Below are positions 1-9,292 of a stretch of DNA of 36,335 bases, in pieces. The stretch is from positions 1 through 36,335 of the forward strand of contig CAJUBL010000026.1 of the NCBI GenBank assembly GCA_910584665.1, written 5' to 3'. The position numbers and the translations under genes are program-made. The notes beneath the pieces were generated by a model, which searched no databases, was not told where the DNA came from, and saw only the letters and a list, made by a program, of their open reading frames with translations. The stretch is from an uncultured Muribaculaceae bacterium. Lineage in GTDB: Bacteria; Bacteroidota; Bacteroidia; Bacteroidales; Muribaculaceae. Each line of letters starts with the position of its first letter. Position 1 is the first letter of the stretch.

Positions 1-170
1 GTTACCGTATGTTCCACCACTTCGCCTTTCCCGTTGATCCTCCATATGTCCTCGCCGGTGGGATCGATATAGCGTATGGGGTTGCCGGCGCAGTAGCTGT
101 AGGGGCTGAGGTGGGGATAGTCCATAGCCTTGGGGTCGGGACGGTTGAACAGAGCGATGTCTCTGAAGGT
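1..170 (-). pseudogene. Orphan RHS core fragment with an alternative C-terminal tip (partial, runs off the left edge)
   Basis: The minus strand reads an RHS-associated core that contains FNRPDPKAMDYPHLSPYSYC, then NPIRYIDPTGE, then a tip beginning DIWRINGKGEVVEHTV that continues beyond base 1. Bases 49-168 align without gaps to 1553-1672 of the full RHS gene, with about ten mismatches by eye. After the shared DPTGE the two proteins diverge completely. There is no start codon: an in-frame TGA at 171-173 lies directly before the core. This is the usual form of an orphan toxin cassette placed behind an rhs-immunity pair, from which recombination through the shared core can swap tips. It could also be plain decay of a former rhs gene. 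The activity of the second tip cannot be judged because it lies outside the window. Confidence 0.8.
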
Positions 171-200
171 TCAGAAATTCCATAGTATACGAACATCATA

Positions 201-896
201 TTATATCTCAAGAAGACGATCATATATTATATATGATATACCTGCTTGATATTTTAAATCTATTAAAACTCCTTTTTTCACAATTAACCGACATATCGAA
301 TGCGTTGCATTTGACTCAAATTTATCGATCCTGAATACATAATTTATGTCGACCGGATTCCATTGTTTTAATATATTGATGAACGGTTGCTTATACAGGT
401 TATTAAATTTAGGCTCTACATAAAAATTATGAGAAATAATCGTTGGATATTCGTCTTCAGGTATAGACGAATATAATCTTATTGTATCACAGGATGAAAT
501 AAGCTCACTGGTTAAATAGTAATCATCAAAACGATACTCATTGTGACAAATTATTGTATCACACTGCCAATTATATTTCAATGTGTCTCCAAGATTATCA
601 ATAGCTTTATCTGATAATTTTATGTTAAAAATAAACGGATAAATATTTTTAACAGCTTCCCTCTCTCTCTCTAATGACAGACAGATATATCCTGTTATTA
701 GGTGACCGACATTTTTAGGGATCTGGTCAAGAATACCTGTTAGGCCGGGCTGTAATTTATAGTAATTTCCGTATATATAATTTTGCTCTCTATCAATCTG
801 TTTATTGTTAACACAACCTGCCGAAATAATAATTGTGATTGTTATAACAGAAACTCTAATAAGTAACTTCTGATAATTTAATCTATTGAATCTCAT
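201..896 (-). CDS. Small lipoprotein, candidate immunity protein for the RHS toxin tip
   Basis: This 231-aa protein has a lipoprotein signal at its N-terminus: a basic start, a hydrophobic stretch (residues about 12-26) and a lipobox ending IISAGC, with the lipidated Cys at about 28. I do not recognise the mature domain. It is rich in Tyr, Ile and Asn and has several Cys (for example WQCDTIICH and ISSCDTIRL). The gene starts 40 bp behind the RHS stop codon on the same strand and is followed at once by the orphan RHS core, so it is probably cotranscribed with the toxin. It shares the low GC of the RHS tip, in contrast to the GC-rich RHS body, as is typical of tip-immunity pairs exchanged together. 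The immunity role is inferred from position only. A periplasm-facing lipoprotein would suit a toxin that acts in the periplasm or envelope, or is intercepted there. Confidence 0.75.
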   Translation of the reverse strand: MRFNRLNYQKLLIRVSVITITIIISAGCVNNKQIDREQNYIYGNYYKLQPGLTGILDQIPKNVGHLITGYICLSLEREREAVKNIYPFIFNIKLSDKAIDNLGDTLKYNWQCDTIICHNEYRFDDYYLTSELISSCDTIRLYSSIPEDEYPTIISHNFYVEPKFNNLYKQPFINILKQWNPVDINYVFRIDKFESNATHSICRLIVKKGVLIDLKYQAGISYIIYDRLLEI

Positions 897-936
897 ACAT
901 CTTATTTTTAATTATATTTTTCATATATTATGATTA

Positions 937-3900
937 CTATCTGCCAATCAGGTGATGTAATAAATATTTATTTGTTTTTCCTCTATATTGGAGACGGGAA
1001 CTCCATATCGGATATACATTATTAAAGATTTCAACAGAGGCATATGCAATTCTCGGAGGAAATTTTATCTCTTCCCGATATTGATTTTCTCTATGGCAGG
1101 CATTGATTTCTGATTTATATATATTCTTGTCATTAATCGTAATCCATACATCTTCATTAATGGTTCCTTTAATCCAGTCCTCGGCATGAGCCATTTCATG
1201 ACTCAGGTTTATTGTTGCTGATCCATTCCGACTATATGACCCGGTCACTTCATTGTATGAAATTCCACTTTCATTCTTGAACGGATTGAAATTCAATGTT
1301 CCAGATCCCGAATCAAAACTATTATTAGAATTATCATATGTCATGGAGACAGTTTTGTCGGATTCTATGATGCCGGAGACCACCTGCTTTCCTATATCGG
1401 TTCCGAGATACTCGTTGAGATATTCCACTGTCAGCTGATGCGGCACCGACAGTGTCGACGGATCTACAACATTGTTTTTTGTATCATACACCACTATACG
1501 ACCATTTTCCAGTCCGTAGATATATTCTTTGTCTCCGTCATAATATCTCAGTTCCTCGCCGGTGGGGTCGATATAGCGTATGGGGTTGCCGGCGCAGTAG
1601 CTGTAGGGGCTCAGATGGGGGTAGTCCTGTGCCTTGGGGTCGGGGCGGTTGAACAGGGCGATGTCGCTGAAGAGCATACGGGATCCGAAGTCGTGGAAGT
1701 TCAGGCCCCGGCGGGTTTCCAGTTCTTTTCCTCCGTACTTGTAGCGGTTGGCGGCGGCTCCGGTGGAGATGGCCGCAGGCAGGCCGTACGGATAGTAGCC
1801 GGTCTGCTGATACGGACCTCCGCCCCAGATGTCGGTCACGGTGCGGATGTTTCCCTGATAGTCTCTGATATAGACGTATTCCCTGCTGTTGCCGTCAAAG
1901 TAGCCCCAGTCGAAGTTGATGCGTGAGACTGTGGCAGGTCGGTCACCGGCTGAGATGAATTCAGCCGGTCCTATGTACCACCGGGTCTCGGTGCGGCCGG
2001 GGCCGGCCGGGGTATACACTTCGCCCGCCTTGCGCCCGTCTGCGTCATACAGATATTCCATGCGGCTGCCGTCATCGGCAGTGATCACGGCCGGACGGTC
2101 GGCGGGACTGTAGGTGATGCTGATTCCGCGGCCGGTGTCGCGGATGAGGCGTCCGTCGCTGTCGTAGCTATAGCGGGCTTCTCCGCCGGCGAAGTCGAGC
2201 GATGTCTCGAGTATTACCGGGTCGGCACTGTCGGTGACCCTCACGGGGCGGTTTCCGTCATACTCCACCGACAGGTCGTCGACAGTGCCCGCGGTGCCGT
2301 CCGACATCAGACCACTACGGGTCACGGCCAAGGGAGCGGAGTTGAGTGTGTAGCTGTATGACGTACTGAAACCGTCGGACGACTCCATTGCTGTCAGACG
2401 GCTGAGACGGTCGTAACTGTAGTCTGCCGCGACAGGTGCGTTCTGTCCGCAGACGGTGACTGTCCGCGATATGTTGCCGTTGTACAGAGGCCGCTCTCCG
2501 GTATCATAGGCGAGTGTCTGGCTGAAATGCCGGGACTGCAGTGATGTCATCCGGCCCCGGAGGTCGTAGCCGTATTCCACATTATAGTCTCTGCCATAGT
2601 TGCTGTACCTGATTAGACGGCCCACATCATCATAATGCCAGAACAGTTCTGCGGCAGTCACCTGTATGGCTCTGCGGCGGTCCGCGCCGATACGGGATAC
2701 TGTGGCGGCGCACGCTTCCGATTTTGAGAATCCGCGAAGTACCGTGAACCGGTCCAGCGGATTGCCGGCCGGATCACTGACGCGCTGGTCTTCCACACGT
2801 ATGATGCTGTCGGGCGTATGTATGCCGGTGATCACATTCTCCGGTATTCCCTGGCGGGTGTACTCTGTATTCGTGACGACATGATATCCGGCAGGAACAG
2901 CCGATGACACCCCGGTGACGGCATTGCCCTCGGCGTCATGGACTGTGACGGTACAGAGACTCCGGCCGGGGGCGCTTACCGTATAGTCCTCCGTATCTTC
3001 TCCTCCGGAATATACCGACAGGCGGCGGCCGGTGAGACGCCCCGCGGCATGCTGTGTGTCCGAAGGTATCACTCCGTCAGGGAGTGAACTGAACCCCGGC
3101 AGTTCCATGAATCCGTAGCCGTCATAATAGCAGGCAGATGTCACACGGCTGCCGGACAGGATTTCCATGAGGGCCGGATCACTGACGGCATATCCGGTGG
3201 AGTCGATACCGGGCGACAGAGGGTCGAACGATGCCACGGGGCTGACCGTTTCTCTGAAGGCCTGTTCTGTCCGGATGTATGGTCCTATGCCTGACAATAC
3301 AGGCCTGCCGGTCGCGTCATACAGCGTGTATTCGGCTTCGTCCCGTTCTCTCATAGTGGCGGTGGCACGCAGTACCGGACGGCTGTAACGGTCATACCGC
3401 ATTTCGGTGGCACCGCATCCCGGCACTTTGGAATAAATGAGGTTGCCGCGGCGGTCATAACGGCTGATGAAGGCATATTGCTCCATGACCCCGTCGCTCA
3501 GAGTCCATTTCTTCCCTGTGGTATTCATCCGCGCCACACCCTCGGGCTGCAGCACAACGCGTATGTTGCCGAGCGGATCATACAGATAATATGTGTCGGC
3601 AAAGGTGTTATCGGCCACAACACGCCGTTCAAGTATCCTGAATCCTTTCCAGTCGGCGAACGTCAGTGTCCTGCATCCGTCGGGATCGGTCACGTCGGTC
3701 ACGTCAAGCGTGCCGGCGGGATAGAGGCCCGAAAGGGTCACCGACTCGTCGTCGCGACTGTCGGCAAGGATGTAACGTCGGCATTTACGGAATTCATCGC
3801 TCCCGGAGTTACACCGGTACCGGATACTGACGGGATGTTCCTCCATGTTCTTTCCCTCGGCGATGATGCTGACAGGACGGTCATCGGCCGACAGACGGTA

Positions 3901-6900
3901 CGCGACAGTTGAATAAGGCCTGCGGTCGGCATACTTTGCCACGGCATCCTCCAGCGGTCTGTCCGAATATGAACAGGTATCGGCCGGGACCGGAAGAATA
4001 TGCAGTACCGGACGGTCCATGGCATCATAGGCGGTTGACGTCCGTTTCATACGTGGCTGGCTGAAGATATCTTTCGGAATGGTCGAGACTGTCTGGACCG
4101 GCATGCCGTAGCCGTCATAATATACTGTTTCGGTATAGATATCTCTGCTCTGGGATGAGCCGTATATCTTTTTCTCAAAACGGTTGCCGGAATCATTCTC
4201 TTCCGTACCGTCATTCCGGAGCCTGGTGCTGTAGCTCACAAGCGGTTCTCCGGCGGTATTGGTCTCGCTGACGAGCCGTCCGCCGAAATATGCATATGTG
4301 TGTTTCCTGCCTCCGGGACTCTCGACCGACGTGCATCCCACTAAAGGCCGGTAGGTATAACGGGTGGTCAGACCGGCATCGGGAAGCGTCAGCTCCGACA
4401 GCAGGTCGTAGCTGTCCGGCCACCGGGCGGTGATGCTCCGCCCGGCTTCGTCTCTCATCGCGGTGATACGCCCGCGGCTGTCATAACCGGTATAGACTCT
4501 TTCGGATATGACGGCCGGTCTGTACGGCACCATGCTGTCTGTCGGGGCATTGACGCTGACTGTCACCGACACGGGGCGGATGATACCGTCCCTGCCGCCT
4601 GAAAACATACCGTACCTGTAACAGGTCTGGACCGAGTCCTTTCCCGAAAAGGTGGTCAGCACACGTTTCTCTGTCTCCGGCAGACGTCTGAGGCCGCGGG
4701 ACACAGCCGTCACCGACAGAAAGATATCACAGCTGTTCTCCGACAGTATGCGGTAACAGGCGGCTGACTCGCCGCCCGAGCTCGTAACGGTGCCGTAGGG
4801 ATAGTATGACACATGGCCGTACGGCTCACATGAGACATATGTAAATCCGTGACTCTGCGGCAGATCTTCCGGACGGTTGATATATACGGTCTTTATCTCC
4901 CGGCTCAGCGAGTCGTTCCCTTCATGATAATACACGGTGACTACGGTCGAGTCGCACACATGGCGGGAGGCCGCCAGGGTGACGGGGAAATGGGCGACAT
5001 CGTCCACCGACGTGATGTTCAGTTCCGGCTCCCGGTTAAAATCGCAGAATCTGAAAACGGCACTCTCACATGCTCTCCCTGCAAGGTACCGCCTGTAACC
5101 GGTACGGGAATAATGGTTACGGGTCTGACGTCTCACTCTGTAGCGGCCATCGCTCCACTCATACTCGGTCCGGCAGGAAAGAAGCGGTCCGGAGCCGCAA
5201 TGGTCCTCGATATAACCTGCCGCAGGATGGTATTCCGCCAGTTTACGCTCGGTTTCCGTCACAAACCTGTTTTCAAATCCACCCAGATATCTGCAGCTCC
5301 CCTTCAGCAGGCCCGGACAGTCGTCATAGAAAAAAGAGGGCATGTCGTATCTCTGGAATATCAGGCCGGTCCCGCTGAGATCATATTCATAGACCGTACG
5401 TACCGGACGCTCCATACCGGTACCCGACAGCGTCTCGGTCACACGGCCGTAATATATCCGTGCGTTCTCCAGAGGATAGCCTCTCGATGTGGCCGATGAG
5501 GTATAACAGATTCCCATCCCGTAGGAATATGCTGTCCCTGATATATTGGTTATACTATGGTCACCCGACTGGGATATGAAGTCTCCGTACAGGAACGACC
5601 GGAGAGGAATGTTGCACCGAGGCTGTTCATAAGTGTATTCTCTCCGGCGCGTCCGCCCTGTGACCGCGTCACGGGTCCAGATGCTCCTGACTCTCGGTCC
5701 GATAACCGTCCGGCCGGTGATAATCTGGGAATCTGATATCCTGTCAATGTCGACCGCCGAAGGTTCGTATACTATCTCTGTCTCGAGTCCTGTTATGTCT
5801 TTAATTTTGCATAACATATTACTGTACAGACAGTTCTCATTGGTCATGCGCGTCTCCGACAGCTGAAGGCTGTGATTCAGGATACTGTGGCTTCCGGAAC
5901 TTGATGAAGCGCCGTTGGCGAAGCCGAACAGATCATACCCCGGATTATATGTCCCCTCATTGTAACCGAAGATATACCGGTCTGTGACTGTGCCGTCTTC
6001 TGTCACCTCAATCCCGTCAAGACGACGTCTGCCGTCATTGAATACTGAGGCATTGTCAAATGTAACACGCCTTATCCGGTTGCCCGAGGCATCTTTCAGT
6101 TCCATGGATCTGATGAAATCCAGCGGTCCGGCCCCGGTCTTTGCGGTGCGGTCTATTGTGAATTCAACCGAGCCCGACCTGCCGCTTATCCTGTATGGCA
6201 GTTTCTGGTCCCTGAATACAGTCTCGTTGGCACCGCAGGGCGACGCATCCGATTCTCTTATCTCTGCCTGATAGGAACCGGTGATATGATTCTTTCCGTA
6301 TGTCATCGAATAGCCCCTGAGCAGCCGGTTGTGGTCACGGGTCCACTCCCTGACATCGGTATAGCTCACTGTAATCTCGTCGACATCATCCGGACCGGTG
6401 ATACGCGACAGCTGCCATGCCGTCACCGCACCGGTATAGTCACGGCTGTAGTACGGACATGGCATCGGGGCCGGCACAAAACGGAAATCCACATGCTCTT
6501 TCTCGGCAAAACGGTATCTGTACCCCTGAGGCGTGATAATGATGAACGCCTCGGTGGCACCGGCATCGGAGGACGACGCCTCACGCTGTATTGTCAGCTC
6601 AGTCTCCGGAAGCTGCACTATCTCCCCGTCCACAATCATGAAACTCCCCGTGTAACCCGGCAGGCTGTAGCTGTAACGGTCACGCTCCGTATCGGTCCCG
6701 GCCTCCAATACCGATATGAGATATTCAAGATCATACGGATCCTCCCGCAGATCGAACTTCACTGACCCTTTGGGACTGCCGGTCCACTCGTCGGGAAATC
6801 CGTTGATCTGCCGCGACACCTGACCCAGACCGGTCAGCGTCCACCCCAGGCCTGTTCCAGTCGGAAGGTCCAGACGTCTGATCCCGCCGGTATGGTAACT

Positions 6901-7161
6901 CACCCCAAGCGATACTCCGACACTCCCGCCCGGCAGTTCCAGCAACGGAATGGAGATATCGGCCGTCCCCGCAGCGTACGAAACAGGGTAATCCTGAAAA
7001 CGACGCATCGATGTGGCCTCGGGTGACGGCTCCGTTATCGTCTCACCACCCGAACGCGGCACATCCCATACACCTCCCTGAGCACAGGCCGCAGGAACAG
7101 CACACACCCCTGCCCACAGAAACAGCAGAAAGCCGGAGAGTGACAGAGAGTGAGTTCTCAT
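937..7161 (-). CDS. Giant secreted RHS/YD-repeat polymorphic toxin with an M91-like metallopeptidase tip
   Basis: This 2074-aa protein begins with a Sec signal peptide (MRTHSLSLSGFLLFLWAG, cleavage likely after ACAQ). Residues of roughly 50-700 form a Bacteroidota RHS N-terminal beta region. Many YD-type repeats follow (for example YDRRGNLIYSK, YDSDGRLIRDTGRG and YDLRGRMTSLQS). The RHS-associated core then runs from about residue 1800 (YYPYG, NRYKYGGKELETRRGLNFHD) to IDPTGEE at about 1866. In known RHS proteins the repeats form a hollow shell that encloses the toxic tip, which is released at the core. The tip (about 1870-2074) is AT-rich and carries SHEMAH, a zinc-binding HExxH motif with its first His at residue 1988, followed by SEINACHREN and EEIKFPPRIAY. 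That pattern resembles the Peptidase_M91/NleD-like effector family. The target is unknown. Export route and toxicity are inferred. Confidence 0.9.
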   Translation of the reverse strand: MRTHSLSLSGFLLFLWAGVCAVPAACAQGGVWDVPRSGGETITEPSPEATSMRRFQDYPVSYAAGTADISIPLLELPGGSVGVSLGVSYHTGGIRRLDLPTGTGLGWTLTGLGQVSRQINGFPDEWTGSPKGSVKFDLREDPYDLEYLISVLEAGTDTERDRYSYSLPGYTGSFMIVDGEIVQLPETELTIQREASSSDAGATEAFIIITPQGYRYRFAEKEHVDFRFVPAPMPCPYYSRDYTGAVTAWQLSRITGPDDVDEITVSYTDVREWTRDHNRLLRGYSMTYGKNHITGSYQAEIRESDASPCGANETVFRDQKLPYRISGRSGSVEFTIDRTAKTGAGPLDFIRSMELKDASGNRIRRVTFDNASVFNDGRRRLDGIEVTEDGTVTDRYIFGYNEGTYNPGYDLFGFANGASSSSGSHSILNHSLQLSETRMTNENCLYSNMLCKIKDITGLETEIVYEPSAVDIDRISDSQIITGRTVIGPRVRSIWTRDAVTGRTRRREYTYEQPRCNIPLRSFLYGDFISQSGDHSITNISGTAYSYGMGICYTSSATSRGYPLENARIYYGRVTETLSGTGMERPVRTVYEYDLSGTGLIFQRYDMPSFFYDDCPGLLKGSCRYLGGFENRFVTETERKLAEYHPAAGYIEDHCGSGPLLSCRTEYEWSDGRYRVRRQTRNHYSRTGYRRYLAGRACESAVFRFCDFNREPELNITSVDDVAHFPVTLAASRHVCDSTVVTVYYHEGNDSLSREIKTVYINRPEDLPQSHGFTYVSCEPYGHVSYYPYGTVTSSGGESAACYRILSENSCDIFLSVTAVSRGLRRLPETEKRVLTTFSGKDSVQTCYRYGMFSGGRDGIIRPVSVTVSVNAPTDSMVPYRPAVISERVYTGYDSRGRITAMRDEAGRSITARWPDSYDLLSELTLPDAGLTTRYTYRPLVGCTSVESPGGRKHTYAYFGGRLVSETNTAGEPLVSYSTRLRNDGTEENDSGNRFEKKIYGSSQSRDIYTETVYYDGYGMPVQTVSTIPKDIFSQPRMKRTSTAYDAMDRPVLHILPVPADTCSYSDRPLEDAVAKYADRRPYSTVAYRLSADDRPVSIIAEGKNMEEHPVSIRYRCNSGSDEFRKCRRYILADSRDDESVTLSGLYPAGTLDVTDVTDPDGCRTLTFADWKGFRILERRVVADNTFADTYYLYDPLGNIRVVLQPEGVARMNTTGKKWTLSDGVMEQYAFISRYDRRGNLIYSKVPGCGATEMRYDRYSRPVLRATATMRERDEAEYTLYDATGRPVLSGIGPYIRTEQAFRETVSPVASFDPLSPGIDSTGYAVSDPALMEILSGSRVTSACYYDGYGFMELPGFSSLPDGVIPSDTQHAAGRLTGRRLSVYSGGEDTEDYTVSAPGRSLCTVTVHDAEGNAVTGVSSAVPAGYHVVTNTEYTRQGIPENVITGIHTPDSIIRVEDQRVSDPAGNPLDRFTVLRGFSKSEACAATVSRIGADRRRAIQVTAAELFWHYDDVGRLIRYSNYGRDYNVEYGYDLRGRMTSLQSRHFSQTLAYDTGERPLYNGNISRTVTVCGQNAPVAADYSYDRLSRLTAMESSDGFSTSYSYTLNSAPLAVTRSGLMSDGTAGTVDDLSVEYDGNRPVRVTDSADPVILETSLDFAGGEARYSYDSDGRLIRDTGRGISITYSPADRPAVITADDGSRMEYLYDADGRKAGEVYTPAGPGRTETRWYIGPAEFISAGDRPATVSRINFDWGYFDGNSREYVYIRDYQGNIRTVTDIWGGGPYQQTGYYPYGLPAAISTGAAANRYKYGGKELETRRGLNFHDFGSRMLFSDIALFNRPDPKAQDYPHLSPYSYCAGNPIRYIDPTGEELRYYDGDKEYIYGLENGRIVVYDTKNNVVDPSTLSVPHQLTVEYLNEYLGTDIGKQVVSGIIESDKTVSMTYDNSNNSFDSGSGTLNFNPFKNESGISYNEVTGSYSRNGSATINLSHEMAHAEDWIKGTINEDVWITINDKNIYKSEINACHRENQYREEIKFPPRIAYASVEIFNNVYPIWSSRLQYRGKTNKYLLHHLIGR

Positions 7162-7205
7162 GGCGGAGTGAGAGGTTAATGTGACAGTTTTATCAATTTC
7201 TCCCG

Positions 7206-7236
7206 CAATTTACTACACTTTCTCGCCCTTTCCAAA
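7206..7236 (-). promoter_or_regulatory. Candidate promoter of the RHS operon
   Basis: On the minus strand a TTTG (7233-7236) is separated by 20 bp from TAAATTG (7206-7212). This approximates the Bacteroidota TTTG-N19-21-TAnnTTTG promoter, although the -7 box is imperfect. It would give a 5' leader of about 40 nt before the RHS ATG at 7161. Confidence 0.45.
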
Positions 7237-7396
7237 TTTTTTTCGCTGAAATAATAAATTTCGTCAAAAAACAGATAAACCGAATTCTATTTACGTATAT
7301 TAACCGAATAATTATACAATCATGTTATTTCCCAATATTTGTTAACGTGGCGGTCGTTTTTGGAGGCTTTATTGTTACATAAATTGAGGGAATGTG

Positions 7397-7404
7397 TACC
7401 TTTG
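7397..7404 (+). promoter_or_regulatory. -7 box (TACCTTTG) upstream of the acyl-CoA synthetase gene
   Basis: TACCTTTG matches the Bacteroidota TAnnTTTG -7 consensus. A TTG at 7372-7374 is a weak -33 candidate at slightly long spacing (22 bp). Transcription would begin at about 7408, giving a leader of about 70 nt before the ATG at 7478. A perfect 10-bp palindrome, GTGACGTCAC, lies just behind the expected start site (7414-7423). Confidence 0.5.
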
Positions 7405-7413
7405 CGGCAACAT

Positions 7414-7423
7414 GTGACGTCAC
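7414..7423. promoter_or_regulatory. 10-bp palindrome GTGACGTCAC, possible operator
   Basis: This is a perfect palindrome about 10 bp downstream of the TACCTTTG box, where a bound repressor could block transcription start. No regulator can be named from the sequence, and a 10-bp palindrome can arise by chance. Confidence 0.25.
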
Positions 7424-7477
7424 GCGTCCCCCGCATCGGCTGAATACCGATTGATTTACAATAAATTATATTTATTA

Positions 7478-9292
7478 ATGAATATTACTGCCACTAATAT
7501 ACTTAACTCTCTCCCAACCACCATAGCCAGCAAACACCCCGATGCTATCGTATATCACGAGATGCGCAACAACACGTGGAATGCCGTAGACCGGGCCGGG
7601 TTTGCCACACTGGTCGACAATGCGGCGATGGCAATGGAAACCCTCGGGATAGAGACAGGCGACCGCGTAGCTATATTCTCTTCAAACCGTGCCGGATGTC
7701 TTGTTGCTGACTTCGGCGCATACGCTTTACGTGCTATCCCGGTATCACTATACGCCACCAGTTCGTCAGATCAGGTAAGATATATCCTCAACGACTCGGG
7801 TGCACGCATCATATTTGTCGGGAGCAACTCCCAGCTTGCCGCCGTACGCGAAATCGCAGACAAATGTCCGCATCTGCAACACATTATAGGTCTGGCCGAT
7901 TCGGTAGACAGGCCGGAAGACGAGTCCCGTTTCATATCTTACAACGACTTCCTGAGTCTTGGCGCGTCCGCCTCTCAGTCATGTCGCGATGAAATCGACC
8001 GCCGTCGCTCCCAGGCATCGCCCGACGATATAGCCACACTGATATATACCTCAGGTACCACCGGAGAACCCAAGGGCGCTATACTCACACACTCATGCTT
8101 CAACGCCTGCCTTGACATACACCGACGCTGGCTCACCAACATTACCGAACACGACACCTCGCTATGTTTTCTGCCGCTGAGCCACATATTCGAGAAAGCA
8201 TGGACCTACTTCTGCATTTTCACCGGTGTGGAAGTGTATATCAACACCGATCCCCGGGAAATACAGAACGTCATCAGGCAGGTACGTCCCACCTGTATGT
8301 GCAGCGTCCCCCGATTCTGGGAAAAAGCTTATGCCGCTATTCAGGAACGCATCTCGGCAATGAATCCGGCCATGCGTCTGCTCGTCAGACGCGCGCTGAA
8401 GGTGGGCAGACGTCGCAATCTCCACTACAGGCGCATGGGCATCAATGTCCCCGCGTGGCTCGAAGCACGTTACCGGCTGTACGACCGTCTCATTTTCAGC
8501 AAACTGCGCCGTGCCATGGGGGTTGACCGGGGAAACATCTTCCCGACAGCCGGAGCTCCGCTGAGCCCTACTATTGTAGAGTTCTTCCGGACGGTAGGTG
8601 TGAATATCGTCATAGGATATGGCCTCAGCGAGACCACAGCCACCGTATCGGCCTATCCTTTTGAAAATTATGAAATCGGATCGGTAGGTAAGACCATTGA
8701 AGACATCCATGTCAGGATCGGTAATGAGGGTGAAATTCTCGTCAAGGGACCGACCATAATGCGGGGCTACTATAACAAACCGGCTGAGACCGAAGCGGCT
8801 TTTACCGCTGACGGATGGTTCCGCACAGGCGATGCCGGATACATCGACGGTTCGGGAGCAATCGTTCTTACCGAACGTCTCAAGGACCTGTTCAAGACAT
8901 CCAACGGCAAGTACATCGCACCGCAGGCACTGGAGACACGTCTGGGCGAAGACAAGTACATAGAGCAGGTCGCCGTTATCGGCAATAACCGCAAATATGT
9001 GACTGCCATCATAATACCGGCCTTTGAAGCCATCAAGGAGTACGCTCACAAAAAACACATCCAGTACAGAAATCTTGACGAACTGGTGCGCAACAATGAT
9101 ATCCGCCGTCTCATAGAGGAACGTATCGAGAAACTACAGAAAAGCTTTGCTCCTTTTGAAAAAATCAAGAAATTCACTCTACTGCCACGCGAATTCACAA
9201 TGGAGAACGGCGAACTGACTAACACACTGAAAATCAGACGACCAGTCATCAACCGTCATTTTGCCAGAGAAATAGAAGCTATGTATGCCTGA
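7478..9292 (+). CDS. fadD: Long-chain fatty-acid--CoA ligase (AMP-forming)
   Basis: This 604-aa ANL-superfamily adenylating enzyme activates fatty acids to acyl-CoA through an acyl-adenylate, using ATP and CoA, probably at the inner face of the membrane. The P-loop signature YTSGTTGEPKG starts at residue 190. It is followed by the long-chain acyl-CoA synthetase pattern LPLSHIFEKAW, then GYGLSETTA, GWFRTGDAGYID with the hinge Asp, and LKDLFKTSNGKYIAP near the C-terminal domain. The length is normal for the bacterial long-chain (FAA1-type) group. The start is taken at the ATG at 7478 (MNITATN), because the upstream extension needs a TTG codon and lies in AT-rich leader sequence. The gene converges with miaA and their 3' ends overlap by 14 bp. 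The gene symbol follows family practice; the chain-length preference is not shown. Confidence 0.9.
   Translation: MNITATNILNSLPTTIASKHPDAIVYHEMRNNTWNAVDRAGFATLVDNAAMAMETLGIETGDRVAIFSSNRAGCLVADFGAYALRAIPVSLYATSSSDQVRYILNDSGARIIFVGSNSQLAAVREIADKCPHLQHIIGLADSVDRPEDESRFISYNDFLSLGASASQSCRDEIDRRRSQASPDDIATLIYTSGTTGEPKGAILTHSCFNACLDIHRRWLTNITEHDTSLCFLPLSHIFEKAWTYFCIFTGVEVYINTDPREIQNVIRQVRPTCMCSVPRFWEKAYAAIQERISAMNPAMRLLVRRALKVGRRRNLHYRRMGINVPAWLEARYRLYDRLIFSKLRRAMGVDRGNIFPTAGAPLSPTIVEFFRTVGVNIVIGYGLSETTATVSAYPFENYEIGSVGKTIEDIHVRIGNEGEILVKGPTIMRGYYNKPAETEAAFTADGWFRTGDAGYIDGSGAIVLTERLKDLFKTSNGKYIAPQALETRLGEDKYIEQVAVIGNNRKYVTAIIIPAFEAIKEYAHKKHIQYRNLDELVRNNDIRRLIEERIEKLQKSFAPFEKIKKFTLLPREFTMENGELTNTLKIRRPVINRHFAREIEAMYA

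Noticed and set aside
4849..5499. 216-aa plus-strand ORF inside the RHS gene
   Set aside because: Antisense shadow of GC-rich RHS repeats; composition and motifs support only the RHS frame.
8162..9058. 298-aa minus-strand ORF opposite the acyl-CoA synthetase gene
   Set aside because: It lies fully antisense to a gene with intact catalytic motifs, shows no recognisable domain and follows from codon bias of the real gene.
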